DNA of 11,726 bases, from contig CAZDIA010000073.1 in assembly GCA_964505385.1 (NCBI GenBank), forward strand, positions 1-11,726. The letters run 5' to 3'. The notes beneath the pieces are model-generated. The model was not told where the DNA came from and searched no databases. It saw only the letters and a program-made list of their open reading frames with translations. This DNA comes from SLJN01 sp964505385. GTDB taxonomy: Bacteria > Bacteroidota > Rhodothermia > Balneolales > Natronogracilivirgulaceae. A program made the translations under genes and the position numbers. Of the stretch, positions 1 to 6,297 are shown piece by piece (positions within the stretch are counted from its first letter, which is position 1; each line of letters begins with the position of its first letter).

Positions 1-47
1 CCTCTCAAGCTAACCAGTTGGGACTCTTTGACATTTAACCGGACACT
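1..47. mobile_element. Possible insertion-sequence terminus (right end)
   Basis: The segment ends in TTTAACCGGACACTA, which reads on the opposite strand as TAGTGTCCGGTTAAA. Ends beginning TGTCC on the outer side are common in IS3-like insertion sequences, and the sequence to the right changes abruptly to AT-rich DNA. No transposase coding can be seen because the window starts here. The call rests on motif resemblance only; it could equally be ordinary intergenic DNA. Confidence 0.22.
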
Positions 48-481
48 ACTGTTATGATATAACAAAACCATTTGTAAGGCAATGGATTAAAAGAAAAACT
101 TACTTTTTTGTTCATATATCATTACCGCATAATCCTCTACTTGCATTTCCCAACTAAACAAAAAGGCTGATTTGCGCAGTTACTTCGATACTACTTGAAA
201 GTTCAAAGACATTGGAACTCTAAAGTTAAGATAAATAAATAAATTTTTAACTTTTGTTTGCATAAAACATTAATATTTAAGTATTTAGAAGTCAGGCAAA
301 AAAACGAATTCGACTCAACTATAATCAACTGCATGACGTTATAGTAGAGCGTATGGATTCCGGATTTATATACTATTTGTATACTATCCGGACATGAAAT
401 ATAAGTGGATGATTATCAAACCCTTACCTTCGTGTAAGCTTCTTTTTTTATTCATTGTTAATCTGGCGGAGGCACTTCATA
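48..481 (+). other. AT-rich upstream region of glgC, no gene
   Basis: This stretch of over 400 bp has stops in every frame and no convincing short gene. It is strongly AT-rich between about 60 and 320. It presumably holds the glgC promoter, but I cannot place a clear -33/-7 pair. TTTG at 257-260 followed by AT-rich DNA is a candidate upstream box only. The one distinct structure is the inverted repeat at 359-392, listed separately. Confidence 0.5.
359..392. promoter_or_regulatory. Inverted repeat enclosing direct repeats upstream of glgC
   Basis: TCCGGAT (359-365) and ATCCGGA (386-392) form a perfect 7-bp inverted repeat around 20 bp. The spacer contains TATACTAT twice, separated by TTG. The structure lies about 90 bp before the glgC start. 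It could be an operator, a promoter with a TATACTAT-like -7 element, or a 5'UTR hairpin. The sequence alone does not decide between these. Confidence 0.35.
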
Positions 482-1813
482 ATGTTTAAACCCAGTCAGA
501 GGCTTAATTTTGATCCTCAAGTACGATCTGTTCTTGCTATGGTTCTTGCCGGAGGTCGCGGCTCCCGCCTTGCCGATCTCACAAAATGGAGAGTGAAGCC
601 CGCAGTACCCTTTGGTGGTAAATACCGGATTATAGATTTTGCACTGTCTAATTGCATTAATTCAGGATTTCGTCGTATAGGAGTGCTTACCCAGTACAAA
701 TCCCAATCATTGTTGAGGCATATATATCGGGGCTGGAATTTTTTGAATCCCGAATTTGGTGAATTTGTCGAAGTTATACCTGCACAAAAGCGCAATAAGG
801 ATGAATGGTATCAAGGCACCGCGGATGCGATTTATCAGAATATAGATTTAATTGTGAAGCACTCTCCTGAATATACTGTGATACTCGGCGGTGATCATAT
901 ATATAAAATGGATTATACAGATTTGCTTAACTTCCATATAAGCAACAATGCTGATATTACTGTAGCCAATATTGAAACTCCCAAAAAAGAATCTTCTGCA
1001 TTTGGGGTGATGTGTGTTGATGAAAACTATCAGATATTCAGGTTCGAAGAAAAACCACCAAACCCAACCACTCTACCCGGCAAACCGGATTTCTGCCTCA
1101 CTTCTATGGGAATTTATATTTTCAATACTGATTTGCTGATTAACTTATTAACAGAAGATTCCACAGATCCGGATTCAACGCATGATTTCGGCAATGATAT
1201 CATCCCAAAAGCTCTAAAGAGCAACCGTGTATTTGCCTGGCCATTCCGAAATTCAGACAATGACAAACCCGGCTACTGGCGGGATGTCGGCACCGTTGAT
1301 TCTTACTGGGAAGCAAACATGGATCTGGTAAGTGTAACCCCGGAGCTGAACTTATATGAAGGTGAGTGGCCGATTCGATCTTCACTGGTTCAGCATCCAC
1401 CCGCTAAATTTGTATTTAATGATGAAGGCCGGCGCGGTATGTCTGTAGATTCACTGGTATCGGAAGGTAGCATTATTTCGGGGTCTCATGTACAAAACTC
1501 ACTGATTTCTTCCAATGTTTACATCATGGATTCCAAAGTTAAAAAATCAGTAGTGTTACCCGATGTGATTATCCATCCCCGTTCACACATAAGTAATGCC
1601 ATTATTGATAAATACTGCGTAATACCTGAGGGTACAATTATAGGAAATGATCTTGAAGAAGACCGGCAATGGTTCCATGTAACACCAGAAGGCATAGTTT
1701 TGGTAACCCCCGAAATGCTTAACAACAAAGAACTAGAAAAGAGACAAGCTTCCGGTCAGACTCTGGCCAGGCGTTTGATGTTGGATTTTGAAAATCCGGA
1801 AAAAAATCAGTAA
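482..1813 (+). CDS. glgC: Glucose-1-phosphate adenylyltransferase (ADP-glucose pyrophosphorylase)
   Basis: GlgC makes ADP-glucose from ATP and glucose-1-phosphate, the committed step of bacterial glycogen synthesis in the cytoplasm. The 443-residue protein is close to the usual length of about 420-440. The nucleotide-binding loop LAGGRGSRL lies at residues 22-30 and KPAVPFGGKYRIIDF follows from residue 39. The catalytic Asp of GGDHIYKMDY is D138, and the glucose-1-phosphate Lys of FEEKP is K191. The C-terminal third has the hexad pattern of a left-handed beta-helix (for example SGSHVQNSLISSNVYI). The ATG at 482 is chosen because GGAGG at 468-472 lies 9 nt upstream; an in-frame TTG at 455 would bury this site. 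The position of the E. coli activator lysine (K39) is Trp36 here, so allosteric control may differ. No glgA or glgB lies nearby. The product call is secure. Confidence 0.97.
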   Translation: MFKPSQRLNFDPQVRSVLAMVLAGGRGSRLADLTKWRVKPAVPFGGKYRIIDFALSNCINSGFRRIGVLTQYKSQSLLRHIYRGWNFLNPEFGEFVEVIPAQKRNKDEWYQGTADAIYQNIDLIVKHSPEYTVILGGDHIYKMDYTDLLNFHISNNADITVANIETPKKESSAFGVMCVDENYQIFRFEEKPPNPTTLPGKPDFCLTSMGIYIFNTDLLINLLTEDSTDPDSTHDFGNDIIPKALKSNRVFAWPFRNSDNDKPGYWRDVGTVDSYWEANMDLVSVTPELNLYEGEWPIRSSLVQHPPAKFVFNDEGRRGMSVDSLVSEGSIISGSHVQNSLISSNVYIMDSKVKKSVVLPDVIIHPRSHISNAIIDKYCVIPEGTIIGNDLEEDRQWFHVTPEGIVLVTPEMLNNKELEKRQASGQTLARRLMLDFENPEKNQ

Positions 1814-2053
1814 ATCCTGAACCGCATTCTTGACCGGAGACCGGCGTTACCGTGCTTTAGATTACTTCTATCGTAACTGCCGCTTGGGCAAAACCAACAT
1901 ATTAAACCGCCTATCGCCGCAGAACATTTACAAACAAGAAACTTCAAACAAAACATAACATCTGCAGCAACCTCAATAGCCTTCACAGCAAGCTGACCAG
2001 GCCCGCCGGGCAACCACACTTTTTCTATGCGGAACACCCGGCAGGTTTAAAAA
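1814..2053. other. Convergent intergenic gap between glgC and the S9 peptidase
   Basis: These 240 bp separate two converging stop codons. I see no gene. A short GC hairpin (GCCC-gcc-GGGC, 2001-2011) is followed a few bases later by TTTTT on the plus strand and could be a weak terminator for glgC. No strong bidirectional terminator is visible. Confidence 0.45.
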
Positions 2054-4408
2054 TCAGTCTTCCGGAATGTTGAAATCGATGTTTTTCCGGTAATCGCCAA
2101 GGAGATGCTCAGCGAAGTAATACCAGGTCATTCGCTCGTAATAGTCACTGTAATTGCCATACCCGTGGCGCTGCCCCGGCATTATCATAAAATCAAATCG
2201 CTTGCCGGCTTCCATTAGGGCATCAGCCATTCGAATAGTGCCGGCGGGATGAACATTGTTATCCATATCACCGGTACTCAGTAACAGATTTCCTTCCAGA
2301 TTCTCGGCAAGCTCTGTGTTAGGAGGAATTTCTGACTCGAAGTATTTCTCCTCTACTTCCTTCTCCTCTCCGTCTTCATCTTCTTTGGTAACCGTGCGGG
2401 TTTTCTGCTCAACGCCATGGTGCACTTCACTCCAGAAGATATTATAAATATTATTGTCATGATTCCCGGCGGAAGACACAGCTACATCATAAAATTCGGG
2501 ATACGTAAGCAATGCTGCTGTAGACATAAACGCGCCACCGGAATGACCATAAATCCCGACATTATCCATATCAATGAAGTCATGCCGCTCACCAAGCTGC
2601 TCCAAACCATACTTGTTATCTCTCAGCGGATAATCACGCAGATTACCGTGTCCGTAAGTGTGATAATGTTTGTGCCGGATGGGACTGCCGCCCCGCTGAC
2701 CCATCGCCACAACTACAAAGCCAAGCTGCGATAAGGTCTGCCGCTGATTCAGGCTGAACCCAATAGGAAACGGCTCCGTCTGCGGACCGGGATACACATA
2801 GGAAATGATCGGATATTCCTCATCCGGATCGAAATCGAATGGTTTCCACATTACTCCGTACAGGTCTGTTTTGTTATCATCAGCTTTTACGGTGAAAATC
2901 TCCGGCTCCTGCCACCCGATATCGCGCAAACGGGAAAGATCCGCATGCTCAAGCTCCATAATATGATCACCCTGATTATCCCGCAGTACCGTTACAGGTT
3001 CCCGGTCTGCCCTGGAATAGGAGTTTACAAAATAGTTTTTAGTATCGGACATGCTGAAGTTATGATGGGCATCTTCGGGAGTAAGTCGCTCATGACCGGT
3101 ACCATCAAAATTTACGCGGTAATAGTTGGAATAATAGGGATGCACTCCTTCTTCCTTTCCAAAACCCTCGTAGTATACCGTGCGATTGGTGGTATCTATC
3201 TTGGCAATACTGCCCACATTATAGTAGCCATCAGTGATGCGATTTTGTTTCTCACCGTTATTATCATAGAGATAAAGCTGGCCCCAACCTGTTCGCTCCG
3301 ACCACCAGATATACTCTTCACCTTCATTGATTACCGCGAGTTCAAGAAAACGGGTGTTGAAATACGGTTTGCTGGTCTCAGACCAAAGAATTTCCACTTC
3401 TCCGGTTTCGGTATTTCCTTTGCAAACATCAATATGTTCCCAGGTGCGGTCGCGTCGTAAAAAATAAATATAATCTGATTCATCCGTAGTAAAAATACCA
3501 CCCTGATTAAAATACGCTCCGCCTATCGCCTGATCTTCCCACTTCTCAACATCCAATTCAACCCGATCATGGGTTTCCGCATCGAAAGTCAGCAATTCAT
3601 CGCGGAATATATCCTCCTCACCTGGCATAGCATATTTGTATTCTTCAAGTTCCGGTCTCGGATCAGCAAGTGAATTTATCACCCAAAGTTCTTCAACCTC
3701 ACGCCAGTCCTGACGCTTTACGTAGAGTTTTTCCGAATCTTCAAACCACTCTGCATTCGTCGGCAGTCTTTCACCGGTAGTAGTATCCCCGTGATCGGCC
3801 TGGAAACTATACCAGCGTTCCCCGTCTTCGGTCAGCCGATGCTCCACGCTGTCAGGATCATCCGCTTCCATGAGATAGAGATCGTGTTCTTTGGCAAAAG
3901 CGATGTAAGTGCTGTCGGGAGAGTAGTTTTCCCAATCCTCTTCCTCGTCAGGTTTAAGGGTATCTCCTTTAACCAGATCATCATCCCGTATATCGTAAGT
4001 AAATTCAATACTGTCTACGTGAAATTTAAAAAGCTCCTCATCAGTGTCGTAGTCAAATTCTTCGAGAGGCAGATCGTAGCGGTCAAAAGCTTCGTCAAAC
4101 TCTTGGGTAAGCTGAGCGGCCATATCCTCATGATCAAACAGGTACCGTTTATCGGGAACAGTTGGATCTACATAGTGCCAGAATTTACCGTCAGAGGTTT
4201 CAAACTCATACCATAGCCGGTCTTCATCTTCAATCCAGTTTGGATTAACGTGCAAGTCACCGACCTTGTCCTGCATGCGGTCGGTAGTGAAACGCTCAGC
4301 CTGGTCAAAGTTTGCTTCCTGAGAATTTACGGGTGCAATCCACCCTGAAAACAAAATAAGCACGCCTAAAGCTGAGATACTGACTGACTTTCTTAATATT
4401 GATACCAT
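2054..4408 (-). CDS. Exported S9B (dipeptidyl-peptidase IV-like) serine peptidase
   Basis: This is a 784-residue prolyl-oligopeptidase-clan serine peptidase of the DPP IV type, which usually removes N-terminal dipeptides from peptides. Residues 1-29 form a signal peptide with basic RK, a hydrophobic core LGVLILFSGW and probable cleavage near VNS|QE, so the enzyme is periplasmic or secreted. Residues of about 90-510 have the repetitive beta-propeller character of the DPP IV N domain. The C-terminal alpha/beta hydrolase domain has nucleophile S623 in YGHSGG, Asp716 in MDNNVHP and His748 in GQRHGYG, a complete triad in the usual order. The protein is very acidic, and a charged insert (KEDEDGEEKEVEEK) lies between the Ser and the Asp. 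The ATG at 4408 has AAGGA (4415-4419) 6 nt upstream. The family is clear; the exact specificity (DPP IV or another S9B activity) is not. Confidence 0.93.
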   Translation of the reverse strand: MVSILRKSVSISALGVLILFSGWIAPVNSQEANFDQAERFTTDRMQDKVGDLHVNPNWIEDEDRLWYEFETSDGKFWHYVDPTVPDKRYLFDHEDMAAQLTQEFDEAFDRYDLPLEEFDYDTDEELFKFHVDSIEFTYDIRDDDLVKGDTLKPDEEEDWENYSPDSTYIAFAKEHDLYLMEADDPDSVEHRLTEDGERWYSFQADHGDTTTGERLPTNAEWFEDSEKLYVKRQDWREVEELWVINSLADPRPELEEYKYAMPGEEDIFRDELLTFDAETHDRVELDVEKWEDQAIGGAYFNQGGIFTTDESDYIYFLRRDRTWEHIDVCKGNTETGEVEILWSETSKPYFNTRFLELAVINEGEEYIWWSERTGWGQLYLYDNNGEKQNRITDGYYNVGSIAKIDTTNRTVYYEGFGKEEGVHPYYSNYYRVNFDGTGHERLTPEDAHHNFSMSDTKNYFVNSYSRADREPVTVLRDNQGDHIMELEHADLSRLRDIGWQEPEIFTVKADDNKTDLYGVMWKPFDFDPDEEYPIISYVYPGPQTEPFPIGFSLNQRQTLSQLGFVVVAMGQRGGSPIRHKHYHTYGHGNLRDYPLRDNKYGLEQLGERHDFIDMDNVGIYGHSGGAFMSTAALLTYPEFYDVAVSSAGNHDNNIYNIFWSEVHHGVEQKTRTVTKEDEDGEEKEVEEKYFESEIPPNTELAENLEGNLLLSTGDMDNNVHPAGTIRMADALMEAGKRFDFMIMPGQRHGYGNYSDYYERMTWYYFAEHLLGDYRKNIDFNIPED

Positions 4409-4663
4409 TGCGAATCCTTTTCAAACCGGCATATTTAGCCGGATTTAGTTTAAGTTTTATGAAATCTGATTGAAAGCTTATAAGCTATGGTTTTGAGCAA
4501 CAATCGAAAAAACAATTACATTTTTTTACACTTTGCCTTCAGTCAACCAGATAAATTGATCTGTAGAGGATCAGATCCAGAAGACAGTGAATGCCAAAAG
4601 CTATAATGCTCCCGGAGTTTTTTGTTTTTATATTTTTGATCTCATAAATTTTGAAGGGCATAA
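4409..4663 (-). other. 5' region of the S9 peptidase gene
   Basis: This stretch lies between the minus-strand terminator and the peptidase start. It contains a small hairpin CCGGC-atattta-GCCGG (4426-4442) in what would be the peptidase 5'UTR and is otherwise AT-rich. No gene and no clear promoter were recognised. Confidence 0.4.
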
Positions 4664-4699
4664 AAAAACCCCTTCACACTGTCAATATGAAGGGGTTTT
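4658..4699 (-). terminator. Strong intrinsic terminator (minus strand)
   Basis: AAAACCCCTTCA (4665-4676) and TGAAGGGGTTTT (4688-4699) form a perfect 12-bp stem with an 11-nt loop. On the minus strand the stem runs into seven Ts, which is the form of a Rho-independent terminator. No annotated minus-strand gene ends here: the next minus-strand gene upstream is beyond 10 kb. The terminator therefore either ends a short leader or small RNA that starts near 4890, or acts as an attenuator ahead of the S9 peptidase. On the plus strand the stem is followed by a mixed sequence, so it is a poorer terminator in that direction. Confidence 0.75.
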
Positions 4700-4757
4700 A
4701 GGATGATGTTGGAAATGAGATCTTGCTATGTGTGTGAGTTACAATGGTAGAAAACGA

Positions 4758-4823
4758 TCATAATTCGCCACATAAACCGTAATAAAAAAGTCGGTTAACA
4801 ACCAGAGAACCTGCTTTACTCAT
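4758..4823 (-). CDS. Possible leader peptide, 21 residues
   Basis: A short ATG-initiated frame starts MSKAGSLVVNRLFYYG and ends with CGEL and a TGA stop, about 60 bp upstream of the minus-strand terminator. The arrangement of short peptide, then terminator, then gene on one strand is that of a transcription attenuator; the FYY run would be the candidate sensing codons. There is no Shine-Dalgarno sequence before the ATG, and a palindrome GTAAGCTTAC directly precedes it. A frame this short can occur by chance, so the call is tentative. Confidence 0.25.
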   Translation of the reverse strand: MSKAGSLVVNRLFYYGLCGEL

Positions 4824-4899
4824 GTAAGCTTACAGCATTTTTTTGCACTAAGCAGTCTGATATAACCTAAATATTCATCGTTAAATCGGCCTTAATATA

Positions 4900-4926
4900 C
4901 AAAGTATGCTGGCACTATTACAAAAA
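4900..4926 (-). promoter_or_regulatory. Candidate promoter for the leader transcript
   Basis: On the minus strand TTTTTG (4921-4926) is followed by 17 bp and then TTTG (4900-4903), within CATACTTTG. This partly resembles the Bacteroidota promoter pattern TTTG ... TAnnTTTG. A transcript from here would contain the short leader frame and the terminator. The match to the -7 box is imperfect. Confidence 0.22.
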
Positions 4927-5230
4927 TTAAAAGCGCTTCCACAGAAAAAAAATTAATTTTTTTATTTTTTATCCAAAGGGCTTGGTCCTTAGTTCTGCGG
5001 CACAATTTAGTATGGGAAAAATTGAAGTCAGTGTGTCAGGATTAGGCATCAAGGCACCGAGGCATCCAGGCAACAAGCAGAAAGCTGAAAGCTATCATCC
5101 CGAGGTTCTAATCCCGCCTTCGCGGGACTGTAGATGCGGTGACAAATAAGGCAAAAATCACAGCCCCACCTGTCCTCCCGACCGGAATCGCGCCCGGATT
5201 TCAGCACTTGGCTACTAATACTGCCGCGAT

Positions 5231-5319
5231 GAAGTGGAGGGATCTGTGTAGCAAATAATTCGCCATAACCTCGATCAGTAGTATGGCATAATCCTTGCTA
5301 TTGCAGACCCCTCCACTTC
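5231..5319. repeat. Long imperfect hairpin at the centre of the element
   Basis: GAAGTGGAGGGATCTG (5231-5246) pairs with CAGACCCCTCCACTTC (5304-5319). Pairing continues inward through AGCAA and GCCATA blocks to about 5267/5281 and leaves a loop of about 13 nt. The stem is close to 37 bp with some mismatches. It would fold in RNA of either strand. It may be a REP-type structure or a bidirectional transcription barrier ahead of the regulator gene. Confidence 0.75.
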
Positions 5320-5443
5320 GCAGCGTGATAAATTATTGCTCAAGGCAGGGTTACAGCCCGCAGCTTCGGTCGGGGTGACAGGTGGGACCAAAATCATATC
5401 CTTACTTGTCACTGGCAGAACCTCAGAATGACAGCTTTCTGCT

Positions 5444-5483
5444 CGGTGCCTCGATGCCTTGATGCCTAGATGCCTAGATGCCT
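5444..5483 (+). repeat. Five tandem copies of an 8-bp repeat (nGATGCCT)
   Basis: The units are CGGTGCCT, CGATGCCT, TGATGCCT, AGATGCCT and AGATGCCT, exactly adjacent. The first base of each unit is free and the remaining seven are almost constant. Four inverse units lie at 5044-5075, and shorter tracts of the same family occur at 9708-9716 and 9954-9978. Confidence 0.85.
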
Positions 5484-5545
5484 AAAAAAACCACATCTTT
5501 TCGGATTAACATGCTTGTGATTTAATATTTATCCGATTACATCAA

Positions 5546-5580
5546 TTGGTGATTACCTAAACATCAAGTATATTCACTTG
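5546..5580. promoter_or_regulatory. Candidate operators upstream of the DtxR-family gene
   Basis: Two short dyads lie in the 60 bp before the regulator start. The first, TTGGTGATTACCTAA (5546-5559 region), contains ACCTAA, which is the DtxR/IdeR half-site TTAGGT on the other strand. The second, CAAGT-atattc-ACTTG (5565-5580), is a perfect 5-bp inverted repeat ending 23 bp before the ATG. Autoregulation is common in this family, so either could be the operator. Neither matches a known consensus in full. Confidence 0.3.
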
Positions 5581-5603
5581 AAATCTATAATAACCGGAAC
5601 GCT

Positions 5604-6269
5604 ATGGCCCAACACAAGCTGAGTGAGGCACAGGAAGATTACCTCAAACACATACTGAAGCTGAGTGAATTTAACCATCAGGTTTCCACCCAATCCCTTG
5701 CAAAAGAACTGGACGTTAAACCCGCTTCAGTTACAGGGATGCTGAAGAAATTGTCTGAGTTGAAACTCGTGCGGTATAAACCCTATAAAGGAGTTGAGCT
5801 TACCGAAACCGGTTCTAAAATAGCTTTGGAAATTTTAAGACATCACCGTTTACTTGAGGTTTATCTGGCTGATGTACTCAACTATTCCTGGGATGAAATT
5901 CACGAAGAAGCCGAACGGCTCGAGCACGTGATCAGCGAAAAATTTGAAGCCCGCATCGCTGAAAAGTTAGGCCATCCGACCCACGATCCGCACGGTGATC
6001 CTATCCCTGATATCGATCTTCAATACCCTTATGAGCCCGAATTACAGCCACTGTTCTCACTCCAGCCGGAGCAAAACGGCATTATAAAACGAGTAATCAC
6101 ACAGGATAGTGATGCATTGAACTTACTCTCCAGGCTCGGGCTGAAAATAGACACCCATGTTCGAGTAACTGACAAAGCACGTGAGGCGGTTCGTGTTAAG
6201 GTGAACGAAGAACGTTTTTTACTGCCGAATTCTATTGCAAGGCAGCTACTTGTTTTGAAAAGCGAGTAA
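5604..6269 (+). CDS. DtxR/MntR-family metal-dependent transcriptional regulator
   Basis: This 221-residue cytoplasmic repressor should bind DNA when loaded with Mn(II) or Fe(II) and control metal uptake or storage. Residues 1-65 form the winged helix-turn-helix (VSTQSLAKELDVKPASVTGMLKKL). Residues of about 70-140 form the metal-binding dimerisation domain. The C-terminal part, from about 150, fits the SH3/FeoA-like domain of DtxR and IdeR. By alignment from memory the ligands are D12, H81, E85, H100, E104, E107 and H108. D12 and E104 are MntR-like (DtxR has Met10 and Cys102), whereas the extra domain is DtxR-like, which favours manganese sensing. The ATG at 5604 has only a weak GGA upstream. 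The stop is 28 bp before the amidase, so the two may share a transcript. No transporter gene is adjacent. Confidence 0.93.
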   Translation: MAQHKLSEAQEDYLKHILKLSEFNHQVSTQSLAKELDVKPASVTGMLKKLSELKLVRYKPYKGVELTETGSKIALEILRHHRLLEVYLADVLNYSWDEIHEEAERLEHVISEKFEARIAEKLGHPTHDPHGDPIPDIDLQYPYEPELQPLFSLQPEQNGIIKRVITQDSDALNLLSRLGLKIDTHVRVTDKAREAVRVKVNEERFLLPNSIARQLLVLKSE

Positions 6270-6297
6270 TCTCCCCATCAATTCAAAACCTCATATT

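Larger units (their letters stand above)
5031..5483. repeat. 440-bp palindromic dispersed-repeat element
   Basis: The outer ends are inverted tracts of an 8-bp repeat: AGGCATCn units at 5044-5075 and GATGCCTn units at 5444-5483. Just inside, AGCAGAAAGCT...GAGGTTCT (5076-5110) is matched in inverse orientation at 5417-5443. The centre is a long imperfect hairpin (5231-5319). GTGTGTCAGG precedes the left end, and the same word in opposite orientation follows the octamers at 9723 and 9981. No coding potential is visible. The organisation is that of a composite REP-like or MITE-like element. Pieces of it recur at 9575-9657 and 9704-10014. Confidence 0.75.

Noticed and set aside
48..481. tRNA, small RNA or riboswitch in the glgC leader
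   Set aside because: No cloverleaf or recognisable aptamer core was found by eye; the region is mostly AT-rich single-copy sequence.
2945..3460. Plus-strand open frame of 171 codons inside the S9 peptidase
   Set aside because: It lies antisense to a clear peptidase gene, has no family motif, and its hydrophobic composition is what the complement of an acidic protein gives.
5444..5483. CRISPR-like array
   Set aside because: The units are 8 bp and adjacent without spacers, so it is a simple tandem repeat; no cas genes are present.
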